A DNA stretch of 12,204 bases from JBDREW01 sp043819385 (GTDB lineage Bacteria; Patescibacteriota; Minisyncoccia; Minisyncoccales; GWA2-38-27), in assembly GCA_043819385.1 (NCBI GenBank), contig JBDREW010000009.1, positions 1 through 12,204 on the forward strand, in the 5' to 3' direction. Shown here in pieces: positions 5,784 through 12,204 of the stretch. Position numbers and translations under genes: made by a program. Within the stretch, counting starts at the first letter, position 1, and every line of letters starts with the position of its first letter. The notes under the pieces are model-generated. The model had not been told where the DNA came from. It worked only from the letters and a program-made list of their open reading frames with translations, and did not search any database.

Positions 5784-6130
5784 TGGAGATGGAGGGAATT
5801 GAACCCTCGTCTAAAAGTATTATCAAAATAATTCTACAAGCTTAGTTTATTTTTATTTTTCAAATATTAGCTATAAACAAACAAAATACTAATATCTTAT
5901 CCTCATAAATTTTGATGATTCTTTTGAGGAAAAAAGAATTATCTATCTCAATAAATATAACACCTAGTTTAGCTATTGAGAATCACTAAATTTGATGTGC
6001 TTTAAGCAAAAGCTAAAGCAGGTTTTTGAAATAAGTTAGCACTTATTTGTTTTCTGGAAGTTTTATCAGATTCCAGAGTACTGAACTTGCCTTATTTTAA
6101 TAAGAACTTCTATCAAAGCCAATCATCCCC
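5784..6130 (-). ncRNA. ssrA: tmRNA (trans-translation RNA)
   Basis: The 5' end GGGGATG (6130-6124) pairs with the 3' CATCTCC (5791-5785, one G-U). A T arm GAGGG-TTCAATT-CCCTC precedes the latter, and the discriminator is A (5784). The genome then reads CAT, so the terminal CCA must be added by nucleotidyltransferase. A long P2 helix is visible: TTATTAAAATAA near the 5' end pairs with TTATTTTGATAA near the 3' end. The tag ORF begins at the resume codon GCT (6040-6038), preceded by AATAAGT, and encodes ANLFQKPALAFA with TAA at 6004-6002, the stop lying in a GCTTTA/TAAAGC hairpin as in other tmRNAs. It frees stalled ribosomes together with SmpB, whose gene lies two genes upstream. No own promoter is evident because the 5' flank is a GC-rich palindrome. 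Confidence 0.95.
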
Positions 6131-6170
6131 GCCCGCATCGCTACGCGAAGCGTTGCGGGCGGGCCCGCCC
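6128..6170. repeat. Very GC-rich palindromic element abutting the tmRNA 5' end
   Basis: GCCCGCA (6131-6137) pairs with TGCGGGC (6154-6160), continued inward by CGCT/AGCG after one T-T mismatch, with loop ACGCGA. The next bases GGGCCCGCCC make 6157-6170 a perfect 14-bp palindrome. Counting outward, 6128-6130, which are the first three bases of mature tmRNA, also pair with 6161-6163. The composition is wholly unlike the surrounding AT-rich DNA, which suggests an inserted mobile or REP-like element. Confidence 0.85.
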
Positions 6171-6192
6171 ATTTGCTTCGTGTAGTTACATA

Positions 6193-6438
6193 TTAAATGT
6201 CGCTTAATCTTCTTTTTAAATATGCTCTACCAAAACCTGTTTTAAAAGATTTTTCTCTTTTTATCGCATCTTCTAATATATTACAAGCTTCGTAGTATAA
6301 CAATTTTAAAGGTTTTCTGCTTTTTGTAGCATTTACTAACCCTGTATTATGTTCTTTAAACCTTTTTCTAAGATCATTGGTATGACCTATATATAGCTTA
6401 TTATCTTTTAAACTTTTTAAAACATAAACATAATACAT
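6193..6438 (-). CDS. Solo GIY-YIG nuclease (URI subgroup)
   Basis: This 81-residue protein is a stand-alone GIY-YIG domain: YVYVLKS (3-9) and LYIGHTNDLRKRFKEH (15-30) give the two tyrosine motifs and the catalytic Arg (R24), and YYEAC carries the candidate metal-binding Glu (E50), before a basic C-terminus. Such small proteins are single-strand-cutting endonucleases in the UvrC-N/homing endonuclease superfamily; many genomes carry several copies of unknown role. It begins one base after the smpB stop (TAA-T-ATG), so its translation is probably coupled to smpB. The weak AGAAAGA upstream is the nearest thing to a ribosome site in this block. Immediately downstream comes a GC-rich palindrome and then ssrA, suggesting the gene and palindrome arrived as one insertion between smpB and ssrA. 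Confidence 0.88.
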   Translation of the reverse strand: MYYVYVLKSLKDNKLYIGHTNDLRKRFKEHNTGLVNATKSRKPLKLLYYEACNILEDAIKREKSFKTGFGRAYLKRRLSDI

Positions 6439-6439
6439 A

Positions 6440-6886
6440 TTATCTTTCTTCTATTTCTTTTTTAATCTCTCTATCAGATTCTCTTTTTTTAATTGTTTCT
6501 CTTTTATCTGATTTTTTCTTTCCTTTACCTATTCCAAAAGCTAACTTTATATTACCATTTTTACTATAAAATTTCAAGGGTATGAGAGCAAATCCCTTTT
6601 CTTTTGATTTTCCGATTAAATGTCTAATTTCATCTTTATTTAATAAGAGTTTTCTATCTCTATCTGGATTATAGTCGCTTGGAGTGTTTTTTGGTTGATA
6701 GGGAGAGATATTTGCTCCAACTAAATATACTTCTTGATTTCGTATAACTACATAAGAGCCCTTTAAGCTTGCTTTGCCTGTTTTAATTGATTTTACTTCA
6801 TAGCCAACCAAAACAATCCCTGCTTCGTATTCATCAAGGATTTCATAGTCAAAATATGCTTTTTTATTCTCGGCAAAATTTTTCAT
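6440..6886 (-). CDS. smpB: SsrA-binding protein SmpB
   Basis: The protein is 148 residues: AENKKAYFDYEILDEYEAGI at the start, GYEVKSIKTGKASLKGSYV, then PYQP, DRDRKLLLNK and the basic C-terminal tail with DKRETIKKRESDREIKK. All are standard SmpB features: an OB-fold core that holds the tRNA-like part of tmRNA and a tail that enters the mRNA channel of stalled ribosomes. I chose ATG 6886. An in-frame TTG at 6910 would add eight residues but overlaps a good promoter -10 box, and SmpB proteins normally start just before the AENKKA motif. The gene heads a minus-strand block with its partner RNA ssrA two genes downstream. Confidence 0.96.
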   Translation of the reverse strand: MKNFAENKKAYFDYEILDEYEAGIVLVGYEVKSIKTGKASLKGSYVVIRNQEVYLVGANISPYQPKNTPSDYNPDRDRKLLLNKDEIRHLIGKSKEKGFALIPLKFYSKNGNIKLAFGIGKGKKKSDKRETIKKRESDREIKKEIEER

Positions 6887-6900
6887 TTTATTGATTAATA

Positions 6901-6929
6901 AATATAACAAATCACTTTCATTTTAGCAA
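6901..6929 (-). promoter_or_regulatory. Promoter of smpB and the downstream block
   Basis: On the minus strand TTGCTA (6929-6924) and TATATT (6906-6901) are separated by exactly 17 bases, close to the sigma-70 consensus. Transcription would begin near 6894, about eight bases before the smpB ATG, giving an almost leaderless message. No equally good promoter is seen at ssrA, so this one may serve smpB, the GIY-YIG gene and ssrA together. Confidence 0.55.
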
Positions 6930-6944
6930 GAAATAGGGTATATT
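6916..6944 (+). promoter_or_regulatory. Candidate promoter of argS
   Basis: TTTCAT (6916-6921) and TATATT (6939-6944) are 17 bases apart on the plus strand. The start point would fall close to the ATG at 6952, implying a leaderless argS mRNA. It overlaps the divergent smpB promoter. The -35 match is weak. Confidence 0.3.
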
Positions 6945-6951
6945 AAAAGTA

Positions 6952-6981
6952 ATGTTGAGGAAAGAAATTAAAAAGCAATAG
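6952..6981 (+). other. argS: Displaced 5' end of argS (separate frame, ends at TAG)
   Basis: ATG 6952 opens a nine-codon frame reading MLRKEIKKQ and then TAG. The main argS frame, read just after the A-run at 6970-6974, gives KAIEKSIKELQKEK and continues into VERPREKTHGDYSTN, a normal ArgRS N-terminus. One extra A in the A5 run would join them into a single ORF starting at 6952. This is either a sequencing or assembly gap, a real mutation, or a shift during translation. Confidence 0.75.
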
Positions 6982-7043
6982 AGAAATCGATTAAAGAACT
7001 CCAAAAAGAAAAAAAGATTCTGGAATTTAAAATTCCAGAAGTT

Positions 7044-8609
7044 TTGGTTGAGCGTCCAAGAGAAAAAACTCATGGAGATTATTCTACAAATATAGTTTTG
7101 AAGATTACAAAAATAGCAAAAAAAGAACCAAGAGAATTAGCAAAAATAATAAAAGAAAAATTAAAAGATCAGAAATTAGAAATTTTTGAAAAGATTGAAA
7201 TTATAAGTCCAGGGTTTATAAATTTCTTTATTAAAAAGGAATATTTACAAAATCAAGTAAAAGAAATATTAAAACAAAAGAATAAATTTGGCGATTTAAA
7301 AATTGGTAAAAAAGAAAAAATAAATATTGAGTTTATTTCTGCTAATCCAACTGGCCCTTTAACATTGGGTAATGGAAGGGGGGGATTTGGCGGAGATGTA
7401 TTATCTAATGTTTTAGAAAAGGCAGGGTATAAAGTAACTCGTGAATATTATATTAATGATATCGGTAATCAAGTTAAAATGCTTGGTCATTCTGTAATGG
7501 GAGACTTAGAGGCAGTATATAAAGGAAAATATATTGATGATTTACGAGAAAAAATAAATGGTAGTAATCCTCAAAAAGTTGGTGAAAAAGCAGCTAGTAT
7601 TATTTTAAAAGAAATGATTAAGCCATCAGTGAAAAAGATGAAAATTAAATTTGATAAATGGTTTTCTGAAAAAAGCTTGTATAAATTTTCAGTAATAAAT
7701 TTAATTTTGAATAAAAAAGATGTTGATAGAGTTGTAAGAATGATGAAAGTAAAAGATTTGATTTATAATAAAGATTCGGCTGTTTGGTTTAAGTCAACAA
7801 AATTTGGAGATGATAAAGATAGGGTTTTAATAAAAAAAAATAATGAAAAAACTTATCTTGTTTCTGATATACTATATTTAAAAAATAAATTTGACAGAGG
7901 TTTTAAAAAAATTATTTTTTTCTGGGGAGCAGATCATTATGGATATATAAATAGAATGAAGGCAGCTGTTCAAGCATTAGGTTATAAAAAAGAACAAATA
8001 GATATTATGATTTTACAATTGGTTCGTTTATTTGAAAATGGCAAAGAAGTAAGAATGTCAAAAAGGACAAAGACCTATGTAACTATGGATGAATTAATTG
8101 ATAAAGTTGGATTAGATGCTACTCGTTTTTTCTTTTTAATGAGAAGTTTAGATACTCATTTTAATTTTGATTTGGATTTAGCAAGAGAACAATCTCAGAA
8201 AAATCCTGTTTTTTATGTTCAGTATGCTTGTGCTCGAATTTGTTCAATATTATGTAAATCAAAAAGTCCAATTTCATCAAGAATAATTGATAAAGTTGGA
8301 ACAATGCCTAATTTCAAAAAGGATTTAAAATTAGAATTATTAAATGATGAAAGTGAATTAGAGCTTATTAAACAATTGATTAGATTTCCAGCCGTTGTAG
8401 AAGATATGGCTAAAGATTATCAAATTCAAAGGTTGCCTCAATATGCTATTGATTTGGCTGATTGTTTTCATTGTTTTTATGAAAATTGCAAAGTAATTTC
8501 AGAAAATAAAGATTTAACTAGCGCTCGGCTATGTTTAGTTTCAGCCGTAAAAATTGTTTTAAAAAATACATTAGATTTAATGGGAATTGGCGCTCCTGAA
8601 AAAATGTAA
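7044..8609 (+). CDS. argS: Arginine--tRNA ligase, N-terminus frame-shifted
   Basis: Class I ArgRS. From TTG 7044 it has 521 residues; joined to ATG 6952 it would have about 552, closer to the family norm. HGDYSTN (10-16) belongs to the Add-1 N-terminal domain. The catalytic domain shows SANPTGPL (99-106), the KMSKS-type RMSKR (337-341) and GADHYGYI (295-302). The C-terminal anticodon-binding domain ends in the usual LMGIGAPEKM. The HIGH signature, normally HxGH or HxGN, reads TLGN (107-110), so the first His is Thr; nearby GRGGF is kept. The usual QYAHAR is QYACAR (393-398). The enzyme charges tRNA-Arg. It heads a compact operon with a phosphatase gene and ileS. The N-terminal ~30 residues lie in another frame. 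Confidence 0.93.
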   Translation: MVERPREKTHGDYSTNIVLKITKIAKKEPRELAKIIKEKLKDQKLEIFEKIEIISPGFINFFIKKEYLQNQVKEILKQKNKFGDLKIGKKEKINIEFISANPTGPLTLGNGRGGFGGDVLSNVLEKAGYKVTREYYINDIGNQVKMLGHSVMGDLEAVYKGKYIDDLREKINGSNPQKVGEKAASIILKEMIKPSVKKMKIKFDKWFSEKSLYKFSVINLILNKKDVDRVVRMMKVKDLIYNKDSAVWFKSTKFGDDKDRVLIKKNNEKTYLVSDILYLKNKFDRGFKKIIFFWGADHYGYINRMKAAVQALGYKKEQIDIMILQLVRLFENGKEVRMSKRTKTYVTMDELIDKVGLDATRFFFLMRSLDTHFNFDLDLAREQSQKNPVFYVQYACARICSILCKSKSPISSRIIDKVGTMPNFKKDLKLELLNDESELELIKQLIRFPAVVEDMAKDYQIQRLPQYAIDLADCFHCFYENCKVISENKDLTSARLCLVSAVKIVLKNTLDLMGIGAPEKM

Positions 8610-8613
8610 TAAT

Positions 8614-9186
8614 ATGAAATTGAATAATATATATTATCTGCTTCGTCATGGACAAGCATTATCAAATGTAAATAATATTTTATCTTGTTGGCCTGAGAAA
8701 GGTTCTTTTCCTTTGACTAAAGAAGGAGAAAAACAAATAGAACGAGTATTGATAGAAATAAAGAAAATAGGAATTGATTTAATATTTTCTTCTGATATTT
8801 TAAGAACAAAACAAACAGCTGAAATTATTGGAATAGAATTAAATATTGATATAGAATATGATAAAAGGTTAAGAGAACATAATGTTGGGATTTTTAATTC
8901 AAAACCGATACAGGACTTAAAGGATTTTTTACCTCCAAAAGGAGAAAAAAGGTTTGAAGTAAGAGTTCCAGAGGGAGAAACATATGCTGAAATTAAAAAT
9001 AGAATGTTAGATTTTTTAACCGATATAGATAAGAGGTATAAAGATAAAAATATTTTGATAGTTAGTCATGAACTTCCCCTTGCTTTACTTGAAGCAGGAT
9101 TTAAAAATATTTCAAATAAAGATTTTTATCAAAAAGAATTTCAAGATAAAAAATTAAATAATGGTGAATTAAGAAAATTAAATTAA
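8614..9186 (+). CDS. Histidine phosphatase (phosphoglycerate mutase-like) family protein
   Basis: This 190-residue protein has the full catalytic set: LLRHGQALSN with nucleophile H12 and R11, SSDILRTKQTA with R64, LREHNVGIF with acid E88, and VSHE with H152. Members are cofactor-dependent phosphoglycerate mutases, RNase H/cobalamin phosphatases or broad phosphatases such as PhoE; the substrate cannot be chosen from sequence alone. At 190 residues it is shorter than typical dPGM (about 230-250) and lacks the usual long insert, so a phosphatase is more likely. I chose ATG 8614, four bases after the argS stop, over the upstream TTG 8587 inside argS. The stop is one base before the ileS ATG, so the three genes are probably one transcript. 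Confidence 0.88.
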   Translation: MKLNNIYYLLRHGQALSNVNNILSCWPEKGSFPLTKEGEKQIERVLIEIKKIGIDLIFSSDILRTKQTAEIIGIELNIDIEYDKRLREHNVGIFNSKPIQDLKDFLPPKGEKRFEVRVPEGETYAEIKNRMLDFLTDIDKRYKDKNILIVSHELPLALLEAGFKNISNKDFYQKEFQDKKLNNGELRKLN

Positions 9187-9187
9187 T

Positions 9188-12121
9188 ATGGCAATAAATT
9201 TTCCAGAAATGGAAAACAAAATATTAAAGTTTTGGAAAGATAAAAAGATTTTTGATAAGTTGAAAAAAAAGAATTATGGTAAAAAACATTGGTCATTTTT
9301 AGATGGACCAATTACTGCTAATAATCCGATGGGAGTTCATCATGCTTGGGGTAGAACTTATAAAGATTTATTTCAAAGACAGAAAGCAATGCAAGGATTT
9401 GACCAAAGATATCAAAACGGATTTGATTGTCAGGGGCTTTGGGTTGAAGTTGAAGTTGAAAAAGAAATGGGATTTAAAACAAAGAAAGATATTGAAAAAT
9501 TTGGAATAGGGAAATTTGTTGAAGCTTGCAAACAGCGAGTTTTAAAGTTTTCAAAAATTCAGACAGATCAATCAATTCGGTTGGGACAATGGATGGATTG
9601 GGATAATTCTTATTTTACAATGTCTGACCAAAATAATTATTCTATTTGGGGATTTTTGAAAAAATGTCAGGAAAAAGGATATTTATATAAAGGTAAAGAT
9701 AGTGTTCCATGGTGTCCAAGATGTGGTACTGCTATTTCTCAACATGAAATTTTAACAGAAGAGTATAAAGAGATAACTCACAAGGCAGTTTATTTTAAAT
9801 TACCAATAATTGAAAATAAAGAATTTGAAAATACTTATTTTTTAGTTTGGACAACAACTCCTTGGACAATACCAGCTAATGTTGCATTAGCAGTTAATCC
9901 TGATTTTAAATATGGTTTGTATAAAAAAAATAAAAAAATAGAAATAAAAAATAAAAAAAATAAAAATAATAATGAAAAATTTATTTTATTAAAAAGTTTA
10001 GCTGAAAAAGTTTTAGATGAAAGTTTTGAATTAGAAAAAGAATTTAGTGCGAAAAAATTAATTGGAATAAAATATCAAGGACCATTTGATGAATTAGAAA
10101 GGGTAAAACAAGCTAAAAAAGAGAATTTAAGTAGTTTTCATACAGTTATTGAGGCAAAAGATTTAGTAACAGATCAAGAGGGAACAGGTATTGTTCATAT
10201 TGCTACTGGAGCTGGAGCAGAAGATTTTAAATTAGGTAAAGAAAAAAATCTTCCAGTTATTGATGTTATAGATGAACAAGCAATTTATTTAGAAAGTATG
10301 GATGAACTAACAGGAAAAAATGCAAAAGAAAAACCAGAAATTATTTTTGATTGGTTAAAAAAATATCAAGACGGAAAATTTTTTTATAAAATAGAAAATT
10401 ATACTCATCGTTATCCTACTTGTTGGAGATGTAAAACAGAATTAGTTTGGAGAGCAGTTGATGAATGGTATATTTCAATGGATAAATTAAGAAAACCTTT
10501 GATGGAAGTTTCTAAAAAAATAAATTGGATTCCATCTTTTGGATTAGAAAGAGAATTGGATTGGTTGAAGAATATGGATGATTGGCTTATATCCAAAAAA
10601 CGTTATTGGGGATTGGCTTTGCCAATTTATGAATGTCAAAAATGTAATAATTTTGAAGTAATTGGTTCGAAAGAAGAATTAAAAGAAAGGGCTGTTTCTG
10701 GTTGGAAAGAATTTGAGGGGAACTCTCCTCATCGTCCTTGGATAGATAAAGTAAAAATTAAATGTTCAAAATGTGATGAGATAGTTTCTCGTATTTTAGA
10801 TGTTGGGAACCCATGGCTTGATGCTGGAATAGTTGCCTTTTCTACAATGGGATATTTTGAAGATAAAAATAATTGGAAAAAATGGTTTCCAGTCGATCTA
10901 ATTTGCGAATCTTTTCCTGGCCAATTTAAGAATTGGTTTTATGCTTTGATTGTGATGAGTGTTGTTTTGGAAGATACTAATCCATCAAAAACAATTTTTG
11001 GTTTTGCTTCTGTTCGTGATGAAAAAGGAGAGGAGATGCATAAATCAAAAGGTAATGCTATTTGGTTTGATACAGCAGTTGAAAAAATAGGAGCTGACCC
11101 AATGCGATGGATGTATGCTAGACAAAATCCAGCAAATAATTTGAAATTTGGATACCATACAGCTGAAGAAATAAAAAGAAAGTTGATAACCTTATATAAT
11201 GTTTTTACTTTTTTTGATACATACATAGATAAAAAAGAAATTTCAGAAATAAATTTAAAAATAAATTCTAAAAATATTTTAGATAAGTGGATTGTCTCTT
11301 GTTTTAACAATTTAATCGTAAAAACAAGTAAAAATTTCGATAAATATGATGCCGTATCGGGTATTTTAGCAATAGAGAATTTTTTTATTGAGGATTTATC
11401 TCTTTGGTATGTTAGAAGGTCTAGAAAAAGATTTCATAATGCAGGCGAAGATAGAAAACAAGCAATAGAGACCCTTTATTATATTCTTTTAAATCTAAGT
11501 AAAATAATTGCTCCAGCAATTCCGTTTTTTGCTGAAGAAATTTATTCAAATTTAAAAATGAAAGATATGCCAGAATCAGTTCATTTATGTGATTGGTTAA
11601 AATCTGATGAAAATAAAATTAATCAAGAGTTAGAAGAAAAAATGAAATTAGTTAGAGAGACAGTTACTTTGGCATTGGCTCAACGTGCCGAACAAGGAAT
11701 TAAAGTTCGTCAACCATTACAAGAATTAACAATAAAAAATAAGGAATTAAAAAATGAAAAAGAATTATTAGGATTAATAAAAGATGAAGTTAATGTAAAA
11801 AGTATTGCTTTTGGAAAAGAAATAAAATTGGATATAAAAATGACAAAGGAATTACAAGAAGAGGGGAGGTATAGAGAGATGGTTCGTAGTTGCAATAAAT
11901 TAAGAAAAGAAAAAGGATTAACTCCAGATATTGTTATTGATACATATTGTACTGGTTCTGTTCCAAGGATTTGGAATGAAGAATTTATAAAAGAAACAAA
12001 TTCTAATGCTGTTGAAATTAAATCATTTGATGATATAAAAAAAGAAGATGATGTATACACTGAAATGAAATTAGAAAAAGGCAAGAAAGATTACATAGGA
12101 ATTAAAGTTATAAAAACATAA
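9188..12121 (+). CDS. ileS: Isoleucine--tRNA ligase, divergent type
   Basis: This 977-residue class Ia synthetase has ANNPMGVHHAWGRTYKD near 44-60 with HHAW (51-54) in place of HIGH. It has a connective-peptide editing domain with the threonine-rich VWTTTPWTIPANVAL, and HKSKG (618-622) in place of KMSKS. Zinc-binding Cys pairs are seen at C176/C179 (WCPRCG), C412/C415, C483/C486 and C526/C529. The DALALIA-like anticodon domain follows (SLWYVRRSRKRFH). Both signature changes suggest the deep-branching form often annotated as class I tRNA ligase; with no other ileS in view I take it as IleRS, but the ValRS/LeuRS alternatives were weighed and fit less well. A Lys/Asn low-complexity insert sits near residues 245-260. 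Transcription continues from argS. Confidence 0.88.
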   Translation: MAINFPEMENKILKFWKDKKIFDKLKKKNYGKKHWSFLDGPITANNPMGVHHAWGRTYKDLFQRQKAMQGFDQRYQNGFDCQGLWVEVEVEKEMGFKTKKDIEKFGIGKFVEACKQRVLKFSKIQTDQSIRLGQWMDWDNSYFTMSDQNNYSIWGFLKKCQEKGYLYKGKDSVPWCPRCGTAISQHEILTEEYKEITHKAVYFKLPIIENKEFENTYFLVWTTTPWTIPANVALAVNPDFKYGLYKKNKKIEIKNKKNKNNNEKFILLKSLAEKVLDESFELEKEFSAKKLIGIKYQGPFDELERVKQAKKENLSSFHTVIEAKDLVTDQEGTGIVHIATGAGAEDFKLGKEKNLPVIDVIDEQAIYLESMDELTGKNAKEKPEIIFDWLKKYQDGKFFYKIENYTHRYPTCWRCKTELVWRAVDEWYISMDKLRKPLMEVSKKINWIPSFGLERELDWLKNMDDWLISKKRYWGLALPIYECQKCNNFEVIGSKEELKERAVSGWKEFEGNSPHRPWIDKVKIKCSKCDEIVSRILDVGNPWLDAGIVAFSTMGYFEDKNNWKKWFPVDLICESFPGQFKNWFYALIVMSVVLEDTNPSKTIFGFASVRDEKGEEMHKSKGNAIWFDTAVEKIGADPMRWMYARQNPANNLKFGYHTAEEIKRKLITLYNVFTFFDTYIDKKEISEINLKINSKNILDKWIVSCFNNLIVKTSKNFDKYDAVSGILAIENFFIEDLSLWYVRRSRKRFHNAGEDRKQAIETLYYILLNLSKIIAPAIPFFAEEIYSNLKMKDMPESVHLCDWLKSDENKINQELEEKMKLVRETVTLALAQRAEQGIKVRQPLQELTIKNKELKNEKELLGLIKDEVNVKSIAFGKEIKLDIKMTKELQEEGRYREMVRSCNKLRKEKGLTPDIVIDTYCTGSVPRIWNEEFIKETNSNAVEIKSFDDIKKEDDVYTEMKLEKGKKDYIGIKVIKT

Positions 12122-12140
12122 AAAATAAATAAGTTTGGAA

Positions 12141-12194
12141 GAGACCCCGACCTCTCTTTGAGAGGGAGAGGAAGTTTTGTAGAAGTCAGGTCTT
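12141..12194. repeat. Intergenic hairpin repeat, copy E (degenerate) after ileS
   Basis: The left arm GAGACCCCGACCTCT (12141-12155) and the right arm AGAAGTCAGGTCT (12181-12193) pair imperfectly. The centre keeps the shared CCTCTC-TTT-GAGAGG local hairpin (12151-12165) and GAGAGGAAGTTTTG. It begins 20 bases after the ileS stop. TTAAAGTTTTTG follows, so it might also act as a weak terminator; more copies may follow beyond the window. Confidence 0.7.
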
Positions 12195-12204
12195 AAAGTT
12201 TTTG

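Noticed and set aside
6887..6910. Start of smpB at the upstream in-frame TTG 6910.
   Set aside because: It overlaps the -10 box of a good promoter and adds eight residues not seen in SmpB; ATG 6886 gives the standard N-terminus.
6952..7043. Programmed -1 frameshifting as the firm explanation for argS.
   Set aside because: The site TAAAAAG is not the strong AAAAAAG form, and the only clear stem starts more than 40 bases downstream, too far for a classic stimulator. Kept only as one option.
8587..8613. Start of the histidine phosphatase at TTG 8587 inside argS.
   Set aside because: ATG 8614 places the RHG motif at residue 11 as usual for the family and follows the argS stop by four bases.
9920..9975. 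A-rich stretch in ileS taken as a frameshift or insertion element.
   Set aside because: The frame is open throughout and conserved motifs continue on both sides; it is a Lys/Asn-rich low-complexity insert in the editing region.
10939..11310. Minus-strand ORF of 123 codons opposite ileS, and similar long antisense frames.
   Set aside because: They lie wholly inside well-supported genes, show no recognisable motif and reflect codon bias on the opposite strand.

Overview
The window is a strongly AT-rich bacterial segment of tightly packed housekeeping genes. I infer a Patescibacteria (CPR, Parcubacteria-like) genome. The reasons are short single-copy information genes, a half-size MFS protein, very divergent Arg- and Ile-tRNA synthetases, and start codons that almost all lack a Shine-Dalgarno sequence. 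TGA is used as a stop (end of the gene at 3544-3912, followed at once by a terminator), so the UGA=Gly code of Gracilibacteria/SR1 is not in use. The phylum is an inference and was not tested by a search.

Layout, left to right. Positions 53-3912 (+) hold a probable operon: a flippase-like membrane protein (PF03706 type), a six-helix half MFS protein, DNA polymerase X with a PHP nuclease domain, and a small DUF4406/nucleoside-deoxyribosyltransferase-like protein, closed by a hairpin terminator at 3932-3962. Positions 3963-4286 contain no gene. They hold three copies of an intergenic hairpin repeat followed by a 60-nt pure-purine run, bounded on the right by a bidirectional terminator (4287-4322).

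Positions 4338-6886 (-) form a translation and ribosome-rescue block. In transcription order it is smpB, a solo GIY-YIG nuclease, tmRNA (ssrA), infC, rpmI and rplT. smpB and ssrA make the two parts of trans-translation; infC-rpmI-rplT is the classical IF3-L35-L20 operon. Two elements interrupt this block: GIY-YIG plus a very GC-rich palindrome inserted against the tmRNA 5' end, and another hairpin repeat inserted between rpmI and rplT. The infC reading frame extends 24 codons upstream of its first ATG to an apparent ATT start, as in E. coli.

Positions 6952-12121 (+) run divergently from smpB: argS (its first ~30 codons separated by an apparent one-base frameshift), a histidine phosphatase and a divergent ileS, spaced by 1-4 bp. 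A further degenerate copy of the hairpin repeat follows ileS at the window end.

The most interesting signals are the dispersed hairpin family with compensatory arm changes, the tmRNA tag ending in ALAFA, the GIY-YIG/palindrome insertion between smpB and ssrA, the ATT start of infC, and the argS frameshift. I do not see a defence system, CRISPR array, transposase or phage module.
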